A DNA stretch of 64,000 bases from assembly GCF_000969445.1 (NCBI RefSeq), contig NZ_JZEY01000054.1:372001-436000 (forward strand). The letters run 5' to 3'. Position 1 is the first letter of the stretch. The number at the start of each line of letters is the position of its first letter. Below the pieces are notes generated by a model. It was not told the DNA's origin, searched no databases, and was given only the letters and a program-made list of their open reading frames with translations. The DNA comes from Devosia chinhatensis. Lineage in GTDB: Bacteria > Pseudomonadota > Alphaproteobacteria > Rhizobiales > Devosiaceae. The position numbers and the translations under genes were made by a program. Below, piece after piece: positions 61,150 through 64,000 of the stretch.

Positions 61150-62427
61150 CTAGTCGCGAAGCGGCGTGTGCATTTGAGCAGATCTCGGCCGCATCCAGGC
61201 CAGGAAGTAGCCAGCCGCGACAGCGAACATCATGGTTTGCGGCAAGATGCCAAAGGTGGCGTTGCTGACCCCCATGACGAGCTGACCGGTGGCCAGTACC
61301 GTCGTGCCGAGAACGGTTGACCTATCCTGCCGAGCCGCTCGATCGAGGAGCAGCAGCATGGGAGAGACCAGGAGCAACACCCACGCGATCAATCCCACGA
61401 TTCCGGCCATGGCCGCAAAATTGGCCCAGTCGGCATGCAGGTTGTCAAAGCGACCCAAGGCGATGACAAAGTCGGGGAACAATTCTTCAAACGGCACCAT
61501 TATTTGTCCGAGCCCGAGGCCCACCAGGGGAGAGGTCTGGAGGATCTCAAACGCCGATGCATAAAACGCTGCTCGGATATCGTCCGGGCTGCCAGTGAAT
61601 GTGAACAGGTTCAGCCCGCTTTGGACCACGCTTGCGACCCGGTCGCTACCGCTTTGCATCAGGTACGCTACGGCGCCTGCAGCTATGGCGGAGATGACCA
61701 GTAGCGCGATGCGAAACATCGTTTCGCGCCAGAGCCATATGGTCAGCATAACTAGTCCGAACGCCGACATCACCAGCGCCCCAAGCATAGGTCCGCGCGA
61801 ATCTGCAATTATCGCACAAGCAAGCCCCAAGACTGGTCCACACAGAAAGACATATCTCCATCGCGCGCTGCTGGAGATCATGCCGACCAACGCCAGGCAG
61901 CCCGACATTGCGGCAAGTGTCGAGTAATGGATGGGATTGTTTCCCAGACCAGGCCTGTAGAGACCAAGAACGAAATGTTCATAGGCGCCGCCAACTAGCG
62001 CAATGAACGACCCAGCCAGGCAGATAAACGCGAATGTAGTTGGTCTCGGCACACGGCCGGCCGGTCGCGCCAGCAACCCAAGTGCAATGGTCGTCAACAT
62101 GGGCAGAATAAGCACCGGCGCCAAGAGGTCCTGCGGTGCATGATAGACCCACGGCAATGTCCCACATATCAATGCAATGGAGGCGAGAATTGCGAGTGAC
62201 GTTGGGTGCAGCAATACGGGTTTTTCGCGCCACCCACAGGTAACGACCGCAATAATGGCGGCGATCAGGGCGACGTATGACCCAATATAGGCCAGGTAGC
62301 CGGGCGGAATAATTGTCGCAATTATTGCGATCAATAAGAGCGCTCTCGCAAGTCCGGAAGCCACTACTCGTTCCTGTTCTGCAGGAAATCGATCTTCGAT
62401 AACCCGTTTGGCGATTTGGCGGGTCAA
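61150..62427 (-). CDS. O-antigen ligase family membrane protein
   Basis: A 425-residue protein with about eleven membrane segments and a larger periplasmic loop near residues 280-320, as in WaaL/Wzy-type ligases and polymerases. The conserved loop pattern appears as SPLVGLGLGQIMVPFEEL (Arg/Gly-rich segments are weaker) and HADWANFAAMAGIVGLIAWVLLL with the family His in NLHADWAN. It may ligate or polymerise the polysaccharide made by the locus; which of the two cannot be decided. Confidence 0.85.
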   Translation of the reverse strand: MTRQIAKRVIEDRFPAEQERVVASGLARALLLIAIIATIIPPGYLAYIGSYVALIAAIIAVVTCGWREKPVLLHPTSLAILASIALICGTLPWVYHAPQDLLAPVLILPMLTTIALGLLARPAGRVPRPTTFAFICLAGSFIALVGGAYEHFVLGLYRPGLGNNPIHYSTLAAMSGCLALVGMISSSARWRYVFLCGPVLGLACAIIADSRGPMLGALVMSAFGLVMLTIWLWRETMFRIALLVISAIAAGAVAYLMQSGSDRVASVVQSGLNLFTFTGSPDDIRAAFYASAFEILQTSPLVGLGLGQIMVPFEELFPDFVIALGRFDNLHADWANFAAMAGIVGLIAWVLLLVSPMLLLLDRAARQDRSTVLGTTVLATGQLVMGVSNATFGILPQTMMFAVAAGYFLAWMRPRSAQMHTPLRD

Positions 62428-62506
62428 GATGTTCGGGTCAAAACCTTCGACGGCACCACATCATCTCCCCACTAGGCACTGTGCTGTGGACCAATAACCT
62501 GAAGCG

Positions 62507-63193
62507 TCATTTGGGCTGGCGACGGGTTCTCCAGGCTGAAACGAAACTGATCACACCAGCAACCGCAAGGAACACCACGCCGGCAGTAATCCAGGGCAGG
62601 GCCAATCTGATGCCTGGGCCGGTCCCCCGAGCAGAAGTCACTTCCCTGATGACCGGGCGAGAAATCTCGATCAGCCCCGACTGAACGCCTGCCAGGAAGG
62701 CAGTGTTTGTGAAGTATTGCTCAGCGATAAAATCGGGCACGATTTCTCGCCGCATGTAGACCGCGAGAGTGTCTGCCTGCGCCTGAACTTCGGCAACCAG
62801 CTGCATTGCCAACTCGCTGGATTCCGTCGCTGCCGCTTCGGCGGCGTCCCTGTTCTGGGCGCGGAGGACCACGGGGGCTGCGCCGGCCTCACTGATCAGG
62901 GCCCGTGTGGGAGACATCAGGCGAGAACCATAAATATCGGCGATTTCCGTCACGCTGCGGACAGGCGTCCCGGCTCTGTAAATGCCTATGACCAGATCAT
63001 GGCGCGGCTCCTCAACTGCCGTGCTGCCAGCGTTTGCAAATAACAGCGATCCAGTCCAGGCGGTAGCGCCCAGAAACAGCGCGACAGCGAGCCACCTGAA
63101 TGACCAGAGCCAATCGGCGATGTCGAAGGGGCTAAGCTCACCAGCGCTTCGAGGCGTTTGTTGAGGCATCCTCGGTGCTCCGTTTTCCGGCAT
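62507..63193 (-). CDS. Wzz-like polysaccharide chain-length protein (short)
   Basis: A 228-residue inner-membrane protein with one membrane segment near residue 35 (WLAVALFLGATAWTGSLLF) and another near 205 (LPWITAGVVFLAVAGVISFVSAW), separated by a helical periplasmic domain (AEAAATESSELAMQLVAEVQAQADTLAVYMRREIVPDF). This is the architecture of Wzz polysaccharide co-polymerases, which set polymer length. The sequence match is weak, so the family is inferred mainly from topology and its neighbour. No kinase domain is attached. Confidence 0.65.
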   Translation of the reverse strand: MPENGAPRMPQQTPRSAGELSPFDIADWLWSFRWLAVALFLGATAWTGSLLFANAGSTAVEEPRHDLVIGIYRAGTPVRSVTEIADIYGSRLMSPTRALISEAGAAPVVLRAQNRDAAEAAATESSELAMQLVAEVQAQADTLAVYMRREIVPDFIAEQYFTNTAFLAGVQSGLIEISRPVIREVTSARGTGPGIRLALPWITAGVVFLAVAGVISFVSAWRTRRQPK

Positions 63194-63520
63194 AAAGGTA
63201 CGGCGGCCCAGCTAAGGCAATTCGCTATTTTAGCCTGCCTCAAGCCGCCAGGTTGCTTTGGGTCGACACCCAAGGCGTGGTCTCTGGCGAGCGCAGGCTT
63301 TTGCTTAGCGTTGTCTGCCAGAACGTCCGGTCAGCGTCTAGGACAAAAAATGCATGTCATTCACGGCGCAGCCTAGCATCAGCTTGACCACACTTCATGG
63401 TCAGCTTATCTCGCTGCGCAGGTCAAGTTGCTCCTGCCACCAGCACGCCCCGCATAAACCATCAATAATGCCGATCCAGATCGGATGGACGCCGACCAAG
63501 GTCTGGCCCCAAGAGGTTAT
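63194..63520. other. intergenic region before wecB, no gene
   Basis: About 325 bases between divergent genes. Moderately lower GC than the neighbours. It should hold promoters for both; AAGAGG precedes the wecB start. Nothing else was recognised. Confidence 0.55.
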
Positions 63521-64000
63521 ATGAAAAAAGTACTAATGGTGTTTGGAACCAGACCGGAGGCCATCAAGATGGCGCCGATCTATGAGGTGCTGAGGAATAC
63601 GGCTGGGCTGGAGGTTCGCGTAGCAGTCACGGCCCAGCATCGTGAAATGCTCGATCAGGTGCTGCACCTGTTTGATATTCAACCTCACTACGACTTGGAT
63701 ATCATGAAGCCTGGCCAGGGCCTTTCGGAAATTACCGGCGCGGTGCTGATGGGTCTCAAACCGGTCCTGGACGACTTCTCGCCCGACCTGATGTTGGTCC
63801 ATGGCGACACCACCACGACTCTGTCGGCTTCGCTCGCGGCCTATTATCAGCAGGTAGCGGTGGGGCACGTCGAGGCTGGTTTGCGCACGGGCAACATTTA
63901 TTCCCCGTGGCCCGAAGAAATCAATCGTCGGGTCGCCGGCACGATTGCCCGGCTGCATTTCGCGCCAACAGAAGGTGCGGCGGCCAACCTCCTTGCTGAG
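63521..64000 (+). CDS. wecB: UDP-N-acetylglucosamine 2-epimerase (partial, runs off window)
   Basis: The first 160 codons of a non-hydrolysing UDP-GlcNAc 2-epimerase, which makes UDP-ManNAc for surface polysaccharides. [19 protein letters not shown] is the family start, followed by [57 protein letters not shown] and LHFAPTE, all conserved. The frame is open to the last base, so the remaining 200-220 residues lie beyond. AAGAGG ribosome binding site 7 bases before the ATG. Confidence 0.95.
   Translation, partial: MKKVLMVFGTRPEAIKMAPIYEVLRNTAGLEVRVAVTAQHREMLDQVLHLFDIQPHYDLDIMKPGQGLSEITGAVLMGLKPVLDDFSPDLMLVHGDTTTTLSASLAAYYQQVAVGHVEAGLRTGNIYSPWPEEINRRVAGTIARLHFAPTEGAAANLLAE

Overview
The window looks like a chromosomal segment of a high-GC alphaproteobacterium of the order Hyphomicrobiales; a Devosia-like organism is my best guess. 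The grounds are the protein families, the gene order around ispH/rnhA, a TGA-N9-TCA iron-responsive operator of the RirA type, and the tRNA sequences. No 16S rRNA or other decisive marker is present, so the genus is an inference.

Bases 1-19,600 are mostly ordinary chromosome: a DUF808 membrane protein, rnhA and ispH, a shortened PPDK-like enzyme, a SleB-type wall hydrolase, an HD phosphohydrolase, ygfZ, dihydroorotase, a diguanylate cyclase, a NUDIX hydrolase, an SRAP (YedK) protein, a hemerythrin, a GlcD-like flavoenzyme, a histidine phosphatase, aroC, an MBL hydrolase and bioY, with several small exported proteins of unknown role.

Bases 19,600-34,290 hold a carbon-source uptake and catabolism locus. 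A CUT1 sugar-type ABC importer is co-directional with two SDR dehydrogenases, a cupin, an RraA-family aldolase-like protein, an aldo/keto reductase, an iron-type alcohol dehydrogenase, a VOC protein and an enolase-superfamily dehydratase. A divergent IclR regulator is followed by a second enolase-superfamily enzyme and a Gfo/Idh/MocA oxidoreductase. The same 15-bp palindrome (GAACTYTGWCAGTTC) lies in both control regions, which ties the transcripts to one regulator. Bases 34,290-39,990 hold a second importer of the Fbp/Afu type, divergently arranged, with a PPM/PP2C-fold phosphatase and a DeoR regulator. The binding protein lacks the Tyr-Tyr iron ligands, so I infer uptake of a phosphorylated compound rather than iron.

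Bases 40,477-57,752 look like a genomic island of about 17.3 kb. A 19-bp copy of the 3' end of tRNA-Pro(CGG), with its own terminator, sits at the left edge; the intact tRNA is at the right edge; a single-domain tyrosine recombinase lies inside. Cargo: a cobalamin-riboswitch operon (CbiX-like/[2Fe-2S] ferredoxin fusion plus BtuFCD-like transporter); a ferric-siderophore operon behind an IRO box; a decayed GntR/polyamine-type ABC region with a frameshift and a deletion scar fusing half a binding protein to an M24 protein; and a frameshifted YCII gene next to an ECF42-like sigma factor.

Bases 57,980-64,000 hold tRNA-Gln(TTG) and the start of a surface-polysaccharide locus: glycosyltransferase, CapK-like ligase, O-antigen ligase-like protein, Wzz-like protein and a UDP-GlcNAc 2-epimerase running off the window. 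No rRNA, CRISPR array or complete insertion sequence was seen.
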